From Brasilonema sennae CENA114 (GTDB lineage: Bacteria > Cyanobacteriota > Cyanobacteriia > Cyanobacteriales > Nostocaceae), in the NCBI RefSeq assembly GCF_006968745.1, contig NZ_CP030118.1, positions 3,358,654 to 3,422,653 on the forward strand: 64,000 bases of DNA, in the 5' to 3' direction. The position numbers were made by a program, and so were the translations under genes. The notes under the pieces are model-generated. The model did no database searches, was not told where the DNA came from, and saw only the letters and a program-made list of their open reading frames with translations. Shown here in pieces: positions 1 through 8,245 of the stretch; the first letter of the stretch is position 1, and every line of letters starts with the position of its first letter.

Positions 1-260
1 TTATCTGGCAATAAAATTTGAGTGACTAAAACGCCGTTGAGAAAAGTGCCATTTGTGCCTTGACTTATCACCTGCCAAGAACCGCCATTTTTATCGGAAT
101 TGACTTGCCGGAGTTCTAAATGATATCGTGACACCAAACTATCAGTTAAAACCACGTCATTATCTGCCGAACGACCAATCCGAATGATGGACTCGTCGTC
201 AAAGTGCCACTGATCAAGAGGTGTTTTTTGTTGCGGTTCTAATAGGGTCAGTGTGACCAT
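1..260 (-). CDS. FHA-domain protein, 3' part cut by window edge
   Basis: The reading frame opens with an ATG at 260 and runs off the left edge, so only the N-terminal 86 residues are seen. They form the core of a forkhead-associated domain: IRIGRS, then DNDVVL, then SLVSRYHLEL, then GTNGTFLNG. These are the conserved Gly-Arg, Ser-x-x-His and Asn-Gly positions that bind phosphothreonine peptides. It lies just downstream of, and on the same strand as, the PP2C phosphatase gene with a 146-base gap, so the two may be co-transcribed in a Ser/Thr phosphorylation pathway (inference). What follows the FHA domain cannot be seen. Confidence 0.85.
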   Translation of the reverse strand, partial: MVTLTLLEPQQKTPLDQWHFDDESIIRIGRSADNDVVLTDSLVSRYHLELRQVNSDKNGGSWQVISQGTNGTFLNGVLVTQILLPD

Positions 261-406
261 AGGTAATTTTTAATTAAGGAGAAGGGAGTAGAAAGTGGCA
301 AACAAGGAGTTGGGGAGAAGGAGTAAGGAAGCAACAGAAGTTTCCCTCGTTCTGTTACTCTCTCCCTGTGTTGATCCTCTTTCTCCTTGTCAATAATTTA
401 CAATTA

Positions 407-2362
407 TTACTGTTGTTTTATACTTGGGTGCACTCTTGCCCGAATAAGTATAGCAGTAATATTGTCATGACCATTGTAATGGTTTGCTAAATCAATTAAA
501 GCTTGAACACCACTTTCGAGATTGGCAGAATGACTTAACAAAGGTGCTAAGTAATTCTGCCCATGAAGAGTCAGCAAATCATTATCTGATAAACCATCTG
601 AAGCAAGAACAAAAAGAGTATCTTCATTTATGTCAAAAAACTGGATGTCGGGAATAATCGACTGTTCATCGCGAGGACCAAGGGCTTGAGTTAATTGGTA
701 AGCATCAGAGCGCGAATATGCTACACTACGTTCCACACCCCGAGAAATTTCCCGTTGACCAACTTCATGATCCAATGTGACTTGTTCAAGTCCTGTTTTG
801 CGAGTCACCCGGTACAGACGACTGTCTCCGACATGAGCTACCGCAACTTGAGTATCTTGGATTAAAACCATAACTAAAGTTGTGCCCATGCGCCCAACAC
901 CAGAACGGGCATCTTGTTGATTGACATTGAAAATTGCTTGATTGGTTAGCCGCACTGCTGCGCGAATATTATCTTCTGTTGGCAGTTGGTTAGAAGTCCA
1001 GTGGGTTTGAAAGTACTCGCACAAAGATTTTACAGCCAAGGCACTAGCAACCTCGCCCGCCGCGTGTCCGCCCATTCCATCACACAGAATATACAAACCA
1101 CGCGCCTGCAAAGTTTGGCTATTGGGTGATTCTAGCTTGTATACTTTTGTATCAATACCAAAATAGTCTTCATTATGGTCGCGTTGACGTCCGACATTGG
1201 TAAGTCCTGCATTTTCCAGGCTTATTAATTGCATGTGTTGCGTAACTGTGGACTTATCATCGCTTTTGAATTCAGTCTCATCCTGTTGGTCATCTAACTG
1301 CAAGACAGTCGGTGCAGCATTGCTCTTAGGGAATGTAGAGGGAATTGAAACGCTTGTAGAATTGCCTTGTAATTCAGACACAATATCTTCTAAAGATGAT
1401 TGCAGCTGTGCTAGCGTTTGTATGTTTCCTTGTTCTAACTCTGAGAGTAGGTTCAAAACAGAGCCAAATTGAGTGCGTTGAGACTGTCTAAAAAGCGCAT
1501 GCCAAACTCCCCCTAAATCTTGGATTGTTATAGGCTGCGCAACTGTTGCAACAGGTAGTGTTGCCTCTGTATCTTCTGAGGACTGAACAGCTGTATAGTC
1601 TGGCGAATCTATGTACAATCTTTGTAGTGCTAATGACAGGTTTTCATCAACTCGTATATTGGATAATTCCAACAAACTTTGACGGCACTCAGCTTTTTCC
1701 AGTACTGACCAAAGCTGAGTCATCTGGGAAAAAAAATGTACAATTTGTAACGAGCTTAGTGAATCATCCTCCCACAAATGAAGTAATTCTTGCCAATTTG
1801 AGCGATCTTCGATGACTACTACCTGTATGTCGTCCTGCTGCCAAGCATCATGAATCGGCGCTATTCCCAAATGGCACCATGATCGTAAGGCAATATAAGG
1901 TTTGGCTAGACTCGGAATCTTATCAACCCCAACTGATTCCATGACTAACCCCTTTTGCTGATTTGTCAGCATAACCTCAAGGAGTGACACTTGGTATGGT
2001 TGGCAATCTAGAACTCTCACACAAACTTCAGTGTTCAGAGCGATTTCTTGTAAGGCTGGTAGCGGTTCTAGCAGCTGATAACGGTTTTGTGAGTCTAAGT
2101 AAGAACCTGGTGAGAAAGGAGATGAGGATAAGGAAGAAGCAAAATCTTCCTTATCCTCATCTACTGGCAAAGTCTCTTCTTTTGTAATAATTGCCCACAA
2201 AACGCTTCCGCATGCTGCGCCACAGTTATCACATTCTCGTGCATTTAAAGCCAAATGAGTGCCGCACTCAGGGCAGACCTTATGAGTCAGTGAAGCGCCA
2301 CAGCTTTGGCAGAATTTGTTAGCATTGGGGTTTTCAAATTTACACTGAGGGCAAATCAGCAT
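407..2362 (-). CDS. Zinc-ribbon PP2C-family Ser/Thr protein phosphatase
   Basis: A 651-residue protein. The first 50 residues carry paired Cys motifs (CPQC, CQSC, CPEC, CDNC), a double zinc ribbon. The middle, about residues 90-370, is a non-catalytic region that resembles a degenerate kinase-like or docking domain; I do not recognise it with certainty. The C-terminal 260 residues are a PP2C metal-dependent phosphatase: RDHNEDYFG, then CDGMGGHAAGE, then AHVGDSRLYR, then LASDGLSD, then GHDNIT supply the metal-binding aspartates. It should dephosphorylate Ser/Thr-phosphoproteins in the cytoplasm. The ATG at 2362 sits directly before the first zinc ribbon. The FHA gene follows downstream. The family assignment is secure; the partner kinase is unknown. 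Confidence 0.93.
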   Translation of the reverse strand: MLICPQCKFENPNANKFCQSCGASLTHKVCPECGTHLALNARECDNCGAACGSVLWAIITKEETLPVDEDKEDFASSLSSSPFSPGSYLDSQNRYQLLEPLPALQEIALNTEVCVRVLDCQPYQVSLLEVMLTNQQKGLVMESVGVDKIPSLAKPYIALRSWCHLGIAPIHDAWQQDDIQVVVIEDRSNWQELLHLWEDDSLSSLQIVHFFSQMTQLWSVLEKAECRQSLLELSNIRVDENLSLALQRLYIDSPDYTAVQSSEDTEATLPVATVAQPITIQDLGGVWHALFRQSQRTQFGSVLNLLSELEQGNIQTLAQLQSSLEDIVSELQGNSTSVSIPSTFPKSNAAPTVLQLDDQQDETEFKSDDKSTVTQHMQLISLENAGLTNVGRQRDHNEDYFGIDTKVYKLESPNSQTLQARGLYILCDGMGGHAAGEVASALAVKSLCEYFQTHWTSNQLPTEDNIRAAVRLTNQAIFNVNQQDARSGVGRMGTTLVMVLIQDTQVAVAHVGDSRLYRVTRKTGLEQVTLDHEVGQREISRGVERSVAYSRSDAYQLTQALGPRDEQSIIPDIQFFDINEDTLFVLASDGLSDNDLLTLHGQNYLAPLLSHSANLESGVQALIDLANHYNGHDNITAILIRARVHPSIKQQ

Positions 2363-2697
2363 TGTGGAAGTTCCTTAATTCCCGTTCCAAGGTGCTTTTA
2401 GCCACTACAATCCAAAAGTGCCACATTTGTTAGCACCTGCCTACAATAGAACTACAATACATTGTGATTCATCTGGCGAATTTTGGTGGCAGTCTTAATT
2501 TTGACGCATACTAACTATAAACTTGATATATTGGCAAGCTATATCTTTACAAGAAATTCCCATGAAAACTAGGCATGTTCACATATTCCGACACATATCT
2601 TTAGGTTTAGGAAAGAATACAAGGTGATTAGATTTGGGATGATAGGCTCTAGAATGATAACTACACTCATACTTTAGTTATAATCTAAAAGCGTTGT
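2363..2697. other. Intergenic, upstream of the PP2C gene
   Basis: 335 bases separate the end of the pseudouridine synthase gene from the start of the PP2C gene, both on the minus strand. The stretch is AT-rich and presumably holds the PP2C promoter. I see no convincing ORF, RNA or strong hairpin in it. Confidence 0.5.
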
Positions 2698-3306
2698 TCA
2701 TTTGCGTTTTAACTTTATTGAGCCTGCAAAAGCTAAATCGACTAACAACTTGAGTTCACCGGATGTTAGTTCACGCCATTGACCTGGTTGTAGGTTATCT
2801 AACCCTAAGTGGGCAATGCTTACCCTGACTAGGCGCAAAGTCGGAAATCCCACAGCCGCCGTCATTCTCCTGACCTGACGATTTTTGCCCTCTGTTAAAG
2901 TCATTTCTAACCACGCTGTCGGCACATTTTTGCGAAACCTAATCGGCGGTTCGCGTTCTGGTAAAGAAGGCTGTGTTGGCAATAGTGCCACCTTCGCTTG
3001 TCGAGTGCGGTAATCTTGAATCGTTACACCTTGTTGTAACTGCGTCAAAGCCGCAGCATCAGGAATTCGTTCTACCTGCACCCAGTAAGTTCGTTCGTGT
3101 CCAAACTGAGGGTGACAGAGGCGATGTTGTAATTGCCCGTTGTTGGTCAACAGCAGTAACCCTTCGCTGTCCCAGTCCAAACGACCCACAGGATATATAT
3201 CGGGTATGTCGATATAGTCTTTGAGGCTGCTACGAGTGGGAGTGTCTTTTGTAAACTGGCTGAGGACACCATAGGGTTTGTAAAACAGAATGTGTCGGTA
3301 AGTCAC
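2698..3306 (-). CDS. rRNA large-subunit pseudouridine synthase, RluE type
   Basis: A 202-residue protein of the RsuA/RluB/RluE family, which isomerises specific uridines in rRNA to pseudouridine. The start [16 protein letters not shown] and the catalytic-loop motif [17 protein letters not shown], with its Asp nucleophile, are typical. Later motifs [13 protein letters not shown] and [13 protein letters not shown] also match. It lacks an N-terminal S4 domain, as expected for RluE. The only in-frame start is a GTG at 3306, which lies inside an interspersed repeat (see findings), so the native start may have been altered. The RluE assignment over RluB/RsuA rests on length and lack of S4. Confidence 0.88.
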   Translation of the reverse strand: MTYRHILFYKPYGVLSQFTKDTPTRSSLKDYIDIPDIYPVGRLDWDSEGLLLLTNNGQLQHRLCHPQFGHERTYWVQVERIPDAAALTQLQQGVTIQDYRTRQAKVALLPTQPSLPEREPPIRFRKNVPTAWLEMTLTEGKNRQVRRMTAAVGFPTLRLVRVSIAHLGLDNLQPGQWRELTSGELKLLVDLAFAGSIKLKRK

Positions 3307-3530
3307 TCGCTTCGCTCAAATTCAAAATTCAAAATCACCGAAGATTTGAGCCTCGCTCCGCGTAGACGCGTAGCGGCTTCTCGTAAGAGTGGAGCTATCG
3401 CTTACGGAGGAAACCTCCGCTCAAACTTCTCTCAAAATTCAAAATTAAGGACTCCACGGACGCCAGGTGCTTCAAGTCGGGGAACCCGCCCAACGCACTG
3501 GCTCATGAATCCGGAAGCTTGAATAATGTT
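3300..3530. repeat. Interspersed palindromic repeats upstream of the pseudouridine synthase gene
   Basis: Two repeat types adjoin here. At 3300-3335 and 3430-3450 there are short runs based on TTCAAAATTCAAAA, the type also seen at 8590-8640. At 3345-3425 there is a GC-rich segment with CGCTCCGCGTAGACGCGTAGCG palindromy. At 3455-3520 there is a copy of the GC-rich element that recurs at 13.57, 25.1, 54.0, 56.1 and 63.2-64 kb (core GCCAGTGCGTTGGGCGGG on the minus strand). Open frames across it are by-products of the repeats. Confidence 0.75.
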
Positions 3531-3874
3531 GCGGGACATTTTTTCTTGTCCATGAATAAATTAAGGGGCTTGTATCCTTTTCTTTTTCGGTCATGAGTAA
3601 AAATTTCAAATAAAAATGAAAACAAAAATAAAAATTTTAGGACTTACACATTGACACTTGAATCGTATTTAAGCATTTTTCTGTTTTACAGTCTCAAAGC
3701 TTGATAGTTAGATTATACTCTCGAACCGCCAGAAGAATACCTATTTTTGAAGAGCAGCAGGCGTAGAGCAGACAGAGGGATAAGTAAATTATTATAAGTA
3801 ATTTTAGACCACTGATATAAGTAACAAGCACTAGCAACTGTATCGCCCAAGAAGACGAAACCTAACACTAGTAA
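3531..3874. other. Intergenic, no feature seen
   Basis: About 340 AT-rich bases lie between the repeat cluster and the WD40/ATPase pseudogene. I find no ORF, RNA-like fold or recognisable repeat. Confidence 0.4.
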
Positions 3875-4450
3875 TCATTTTTGTTTGTCTTGCCAATATT
3901 GACCTATTTCAACTTCTCGTAATTTCATCATGTCGTCTATGCTGCTGCTTGCTATCGTTTTGCCATCTAGACTACATCCTATCGAAAGTATAATCAAAGA
4001 CATATTAATTGCTTCACTCCAATGAACACCTTTCTTGAATCGCTTCTTACTAAGGGGAGAAATAGAATAGTTTGGATTTTGGATTGTAGAGACGTTAGAT
4101 GCAACAGATCCACTTGCGTACGCGGGTTCCTCCACTTGAGGAATGTGGTATTTTTTACAGTTTTGTTGAAGTCTATAACCTGCATTTTCCAGCAGTTTCG
4201 AGATATTATACCAACCTTTTATACACGCGTCCGTCAAAGTCTCAATGTATCGATACAAACCTCTGGAAAGTTCAACCCTCAATCCATTTGGTTCGCGGTT
4301 AAGTTGCGTAGCAATCTCAGTTGGACTGTAACCAGAAAGCAATCCCCGCAGACAAGCTTTTTCAGTCTGAGTCAGTTGTTTGCACTGCCTGCGTCTTTCT
4401 TGCTGCTTGGCGTCCGCGATATCTCGGTATAACTTATCCAGGTTCCAATG
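3875..4450 (-). pseudogene. Remnant of a large N-terminal-domain/WD40-repeat protein gene with internal deletion
   Basis: The minus-strand frame is open from a TAG at 4451-4453 but has no ATG; the only in-frame start is a TTG at 4342 in mid-domain. The upstream part reads as the N-terminal domain typical of cyanobacterial AAA/NACHT-WD40 proteins: QLTQTEKACLRGLLSGYSP, then IATQLNREPNGLRVELSRGL. The last 35 residues (SLDGKTIASSSIDDMMKLRE) are a worn terminal WD40 blade. The ATPase and all other blades between them are missing. This looks like a gene that lost its promoter end and its middle. The middle stretch (YHIPQVEEPAYASGSVASN) is not recognised. Confidence 0.65.
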
Positions 4451-5451
4451 CTAGTTTGCTTCGGCAAACTTATATGCCAAATTATCGCTTCTCAGATGAG
4501 GAGGTAATGTCATATATAATCAGAAGAATTTTCCTTATGGTTATTTTAAATATCAGTCTTAATACAGTTATGAAAATACACAGAATCTTTATGAACCAGT
4601 GTAATTAAGGTTATTAGCTTCATCAAAATTTGGCGTTAAGCGTTTGCGAAGCGCGCCCTTCGGCGCTAGCTCTGCCGTAGGCAATCGCTTTTAGACAAGT
4701 ATTTTTTGTGCTGTAGTGTTAGTTGCTGTACTGATGTGGTTTAAGTTTTGCGCGGGAACATTTCATATGTACAAATTACCAAAAACGCAAAAATCAGTTT
4801 TAGGTTGAAAGCGAAAATTAGCGTTTAGCTGGGAGTAACGCACTCTTTACCAGGTGATGCGGAAGCCGCCGCTACGCGATGCTTTACAATCAAGGTCAAG
4901 GACTTGATATGGCTATATCTCCAGGATTTGTACTGGTTGTCCAGTTTTGTCCACTGTTTGGTATATAGCTCTTAATTTCCGAGATTTTGAAGATGCGGTG
5001 CAATAGCGCACGGATTAGATGTAATTGTTATCCGTGATGTATCTGGGTTCGTGAGTGGGGAAATTCCCGTAGTGTCATCTGGGGAGTTAGGGAGTATTTC
5101 AAGTTAACTTCTCAAATCAGTATTTTACAAGCTTTATATAGTTAGTCATCAGATAAAATTCAATAACCAAGCTGATTGTTTATTGTTTGGTTAGATGTAA
5201 GTATATTTTTTGTGATGTAACTTGCTGTATTGGTGTAACTGGGGTTTTGTGTTGCGGAAATTGCTAATGCTCGTTAGGTGATTTGGAGTTAGTGGTTTGT
5301 ATATCTTGTATCCATCACGTTATATCAGACGCTATCTACATCAGTAAATGACGTAAACAGATGTAATCAAATCATTCTGAAGTGATTGCATAGATTTTTA
5401 CCCTAACCTCAAAATCTACACGAATTTAAATTTAAGAGGAGTTTCCATATT
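4451..5451. other. Long intergenic region with scattered repeats
   Basis: One kilobase without a supportable gene. A GC-rich palindromic patch at 4640-4692 (GCGAAGCGCGCCCTTCGGCGC) and another at 4857-4885 belong to the window-wide repeat family. Two loosely similar stretches, near 4715-4765 and 5210-5265 (both containing TTGCTGTA and a GTGTTGCGG- or TTTTGCGCGG-like end), may be an old duplication. The last 100 bases probably carry the promoter of the exported protein at 5452; GAGGAG at 5433-5438 is its ribosome binding site. Confidence 0.45.
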
Positions 5452-5889
5452 GTGAAAACCCAAAAAATCTTCAAAATATTAGTTGTATCAGCAATACTAT
5501 CTGGCTCGTTGAGTTTTGCTACTGATAAACCAGTACAAGCTTGTAATACAGGGTTGAGTCGTTTAGATCCGACTTGTCCTGGACGACCTTTGGGACGTCC
5601 GAAGGAAGGAGGAAATCAGTCGCAAGTTGGCAGGGATATGACACCTCCACAGGTGAAAATAGCTGGCAGTCTGACCCAACAAGGATATAGATGTTACCAA
5701 CTTAAAGAGTACCCCCATAACGGATGTCCCGTTCCTGCGGGTATGAATTCTGCTGCGTTTCCCATAACAGGTATTTCCTATTTTGCTTTAGGTGGTGCGA
5801 AAGAGTGGAGTTGGTCATGTTTGAACGGTGGAGGGCAACTCTGGGGAAGATCGGATGGACGGTTATTATGCCAATCTAATATGCGTTGA
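5452..5889 (+). CDS. Small exported Cys-containing protein, function unknown
   Basis: A 145-residue product. The start is a GTG at 5452, with AAGAGGAG about 12 bases upstream. Residues 1-30 form a Sec signal peptide (basic KTQK, hydrophobic ILVVSAILSGSLSF, then PVQA before a Cys). The mature part has six Cys (ACNTG, DPTCPG, YRCYQ, NGCPV, WSCLN, LLCQS), which suggests disulphides in the periplasm or outside. A Pro/Gly/Arg-rich stretch (GRPLGRPKEGG) follows the cleavage site. I do not recognise a family. It is the first of a run of small Cys-rich reading frames reaching to 7377. Confidence 0.72.
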   Translation: MKTQKIFKILVVSAILSGSLSFATDKPVQACNTGLSRLDPTCPGRPLGRPKEGGNQSQVGRDMTPPQVKIAGSLTQQGYRCYQLKEYPHNGCPVPAGMNSAAFPITGISYFALGGAKEWSWSCLNGGGQLWGRSDGRLLCQSNMR

Positions 5890-5958
5890 TTGAGATAGCA
5901 GTTTGGTTCGTACTTAACGTCTGGAAAAATACAAATACTTTTCGCAAGTTTTAGGAGG

Positions 5959-6136
5959 ATGAACTTTATAAAGGTCAGAATCTATTTGTGGGCGAGTTTT
6001 AACAAAGACTTACTGTAAATGGGGAACAAATGGTGCTGGATGCACTAACATTACAGAAACTTACGATACCAAATTTGTGAATTGTGAAATTTTTAGTACT
6101 GAAAAGCGAAACTTCACTTTCAATTTGCATAATTAA
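5959..6136 (+). pseudogene. Probable broken small Cys-rich exported protein gene
   Basis: A good ribosome binding site (AGGAGG at 5953) precedes an ATG at 5959, but that frame stops after 19 codons. A different frame from about 5974 to the TAA at 6134-6136 reads ICGRVLTKTYCKWGTNG, then AGCTNITETYDTKFVNCEI, a plausible Cys-rich domain with no start of its own. A frameshift or deletion near 5980 would explain this. No family is recognised; composition and position suggest kinship with the exported proteins on either side. Confidence 0.35.
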
Positions 6137-6223
6137 AGATATGTAATAAATTCGCGAACGAAGTATCAGACAATTAAAGCTTACATGAGATAAGCCAGAC
6201 CAGATTCATCATTTTTAATTTGG

Positions 6224-6720
6224 GTGCGATCGCACTTTCAAAGGCACGATGATTTTATGCGATTGCGCTTTCCATGACCCGATAATTTAGTGCGATAAGC
6301 AAAGCTTATCGCACTTTCTAGGACACGATAATGATGTACGAGCGTAAATTAGTTTGTACTCGTAGTGGTTTTCCTAGGTGTAGTCACTTTCCTGATGAAG
6401 GATTTGGAGGTTGGCAGATGCAGGATGTACGAACTGATGTGAGCGAGCAAACTGCTGTTCAGGCTTGTCGCAATGCTCAGTAGATAATTTGTAGGTTATT
6501 AGAGCGATCGCACTTTCGATGACTCGATTATTTTGGGCGATCGCATGTTTTTGATTCGATACAGTAGTGCGATCACTCTTACTTTAAACATAACTAGTGA
6601 TCGCACTCTCGATAACACGATTATTTTAGGCGATCGCCTATTTATATCCATATCACTAAGAGTGCGATCACGCTTTTCAATACATGATATTTAGTGCGAT
6701 CGCTTGAAAGTCAAGCTTGA
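6224..6720. repeat. Degenerate tandem array of ~32-bp HIP1-containing units
   Basis: At least nine imperfect units, spaced about 30-36 bases, run through this intergenic stretch. The approximate consensus is TGCGATCGCACTTTC followed by a GACACGATAATTTTAG-like half. Clear copies begin near 6224, 6258, 6291, 6503, 6538, 6568, 6598, 6631, 6662 and 6694. A short ORF at 6331-6483 splits the array into two blocks. The units contain the HIP1 octamer or one-base variants of it. They vary too much to be a CRISPR. Confidence 0.6.
6331..6483 (+). CDS. Short ORF, possible fragment of a Cys-containing protein
   Basis: ATG at 6331 to TAG at 6481 gives 50 residues, beginning MMYERKLVCTRSGFPRCSHF and ending VSEQTAVQACRNAQ. 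The composition is protein-like, with three Cys. There is no clear ribosome binding site, and a stop codon lies just upstream in frame. It interrupts the HIP1-type repeat array. It may be the C-terminal remnant of an exported protein like its neighbours, or a genuine small protein. No family is recognised. Confidence 0.3.
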   Translation: MMYERKLVCTRSGFPRCSHFPDEGFGGWQMQDVRTDVSEQTAVQACRNAQ

Positions 6721-6744
6721 TGCCTAAGATTTACTAGAGACTGA

Positions 6745-7377
6745 ATGCCTCGAAATATGAGAAAACTTGATTGGATAGTTTGTGCTGTAACAATTTTAAG
6801 CTTAGGTGCTGTCGTTGCAACTCCAATTCAGAATATTTATGCTCAAGAAATCCCCAAAGCCCAGTGTAGAGAATCCTCCTGGAATGGTAAAGTTGCTTGT
6901 GGATATAACTGCGTAGAGTCCTCTTGGAATGGTAAAGTTGCTTGTGCTGAGTGGTCTGGTGGAGCTTGTAAAGTATCTTCTTGGAATGGTGAAATTACCT
7001 GTAGAACTCTAGCACCTTCTGATTGGCTGTCACGCTATGCAAACAACTCTAATTCTAATAACCCTAATTCTGGTATTTATGGTGCTTGGGCTCTACAGAA
7101 TGGTAGATGGAATGGTATTTTACGGATGCAAGGTAACTCTGGAAGAATGATATTAGCTAACAATACAGGAGCAGCAGTAGAACAAATAATGATCCTTAAA
7201 GTAAACCCTCAAGGTGGATATATTCTTGATGGAGAAGTTTTATCGTGGTATGTGCGTGGAGGATACAATGCTGATATTTTTTACATTCAGCAGTTTTCTA
7301 AAGATTCAATAACTGTGAGGAATTGCGACGAGAATAGTAAATGTAATTCTGTAAGTTTAGTTTATTTAGGAAAGTGA
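6745..7377 (+). CDS. Exported protein with SSWNGKVAC repeats
   Basis: A 210-residue protein. The first 33 residues look like a signal peptide (MRKLDWIVCAVTILSLGAVV, cleavage probably after IYAQ). Residues 39-90 hold three tandem copies of a roughly 18-residue Cys motif: ESSWNGKVACGYNC, ESSWNGKVACAEW and VSSWNGEITC. An Asn/Ser linker follows (NNSNSNNPNSG), then a roughly 110-residue Trp/Tyr- and Gly-rich C-terminal domain that may be a small beta fold. It is probably periplasmic or extracellular. The function is unknown. ATG at 6760 (MRKLDW) is an alternative start. Confidence 0.75.
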   Translation: MPRNMRKLDWIVCAVTILSLGAVVATPIQNIYAQEIPKAQCRESSWNGKVACGYNCVESSWNGKVACAEWSGGACKVSSWNGEITCRTLAPSDWLSRYANNSNSNNPNSGIYGAWALQNGRWNGILRMQGNSGRMILANNTGAAVEQIMILKVNPQGGYILDGEVLSWYVRGGYNADIFYIQQFSKDSITVRNCDENSKCNSVSLVYLGK

Positions 7378-7446
7378 CTTTAAAGACCGATTAAAAATAT
7401 TATTGTCACTTACTTAACCATAAACGCGATCGCACTTTCCACCGCA

Positions 7447-7644
7447 TTAAATTTGTCGATAGTTACCTGCTTTAAAATCTCCTATGGCTTCTTGAGCTAA
7501 TTCTTCTAACTTACCATTAGCAATATCTTCTTTTAACTGTTTATTCCAACGCTGATAATCGAAATCTAAAAACCATTTCATCAATTTTTGAAACTCATCA
7601 GGCGGGAGTGTCAGGATGGCGGCTTCAAGTTGTTCCAGTGTCAT
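7447..7644 (-). CDS. Small antitoxin-like protein, orphan
   Basis: A 65-residue protein. ATG at 7644 is preferred over the upstream TTG. The sequence MTLEQLEAAILTLPPDEFQK and the ending IGDFKAGNYRQI follow the pattern of the small cyanobacterial proteins usually found in front of RelE/ParE-type toxins. No toxin gene follows it before the exported-protein gene ends at 7377, so it appears to be an orphan. It sits at the end of a row of toxin-antitoxin relics on the same strand. The role is inferred from sequence style and context only. Confidence 0.55.
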   Translation of the reverse strand: MTLEQLEAAILTLPPDEFQKLMKWFLDFDYQRWNKQLKEDIANGKLEELAQEAIGDFKAGNYRQI

Positions 7645-7685
7645 GATCAATGAATCTACTTCATGACTAGATTCTATAGTAAACC

Positions 7686-7778
7686 TTAGTTTTGCTGTCT
7701 AAAAGCAGTTTTCGATAATCTGTCTATGTCAAAAATATACCAAATTAAAGCGTGTGTATCTGCAACTACTGATGTCAT
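7686..7778 (-). pseudogene. Truncated PIN-domain (VapC-type) toxin gene
   Basis: ATG at 7778 overlaps the TGA of the upstream antitoxin relic by one base, the usual coupling for such pairs. The frame encodes only 30 residues, beginning MTSVVADTHALIWYIFD. That is the first strand and helix of a PIN-domain ribonuclease, with the first catalytic Asp in VADTHALIW. VapC toxins are about 130 residues, so roughly three quarters are gone and no activity is expected. Confidence 0.7.
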
Positions 7779-8001
7779 CAAACGGTATCCCTTGGAAAAT
7801 TCCCCCACATTTCTTGCCGCGCTTGAGCAATATCTTCTTCTGTAATATCTACTTTTAAATCAGCACATAACCTCTAACGCTACGTAAGGGAGTTTTCGGA
7901 ATATTATTTTGATACAAAAAATAGGCAAAATTCAATAACTCTTGCTGCTTATCTACAGGTAGCTGGCGCAATTTTTCTAAGACTGCTTGCTCAATATTCA
8001 T
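7778..8001 (-). pseudogene. Frameshifted antitoxin gene partnered with the VapC relic
   Basis: ATG at 8001 opens MNIEQAVLEKLRQLPVDKQQ, the N-terminus of a DUF2281-like antitoxin. The frame stops at about residue 50. One added T in the GGTTATGTGC segment restores RSVRGLCADLKVDITEEDI, then AQARQEMWGNFPRDTV, and a TGA at 7780-7778. A single-base deletion therefore inactivates it. Its 3' end overlaps the VapC start, which confirms the original operon order of antitoxin then toxin. Confidence 0.7.
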
Positions 8002-8027
8002 GTATTCATCTCCACTTCAATTCCTAA

Positions 8028-8234
8028 TTATGCCTCGACGTATTGACAAAGGGTTGTTGGTTCGGGAATTGGTAAACCTTCCTCACCTAATCCTTCTAAA
8101 TGAAAAGCAATAGCTTCTTTTATTTGTTCCTCAGTTTCTTCTATCGTTAAACCTGTAGCCACACATCCAGGTAAGTCAGGAAGATAAGCAGAATAATTAT
8201 TAGTAGCTTTCTCAATTACTATTGCGTAACGCAT
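8028..8234 (-). CDS. hicB: HicB-family antitoxin
   Basis: A 68-residue protein: MRYAIVIEKATNNYSAYLPD, then LPGCVATGLTIEETEEQIKE, then AIAFHLEGL. This is the partial RNase-H-like fold of HicB, which binds and neutralises the HicA mRNA interferase. It has no C-terminal DNA-binding extension, as in many short cyanobacterial HicB proteins. The gene lies 11 bases after a broken hicA, so it is probably an orphan antitoxin. Confidence 0.82.
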   Translation of the reverse strand: MRYAIVIEKATNNYSAYLPDLPGCVATGLTIEETEEQIKEAIAFHLEGLGEEGLPIPEPTTLCQYVEA

Positions 8235-8245
8235 CCATTTTCTTC

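Noticed and set aside
3292..3522. A 76-codon plus-strand frame
   Set aside because: It spans three unrelated repeat pieces and overlaps the start of the pseudouridine synthase gene antisense.
6224..6720. CRISPR array, suggested by regular ~32-base spacing of similar units
   Set aside because: The units vary at many positions, there are no constant repeats with unique spacers, and the conserved core is the HIP1 octamer. No cas genes are in the window.
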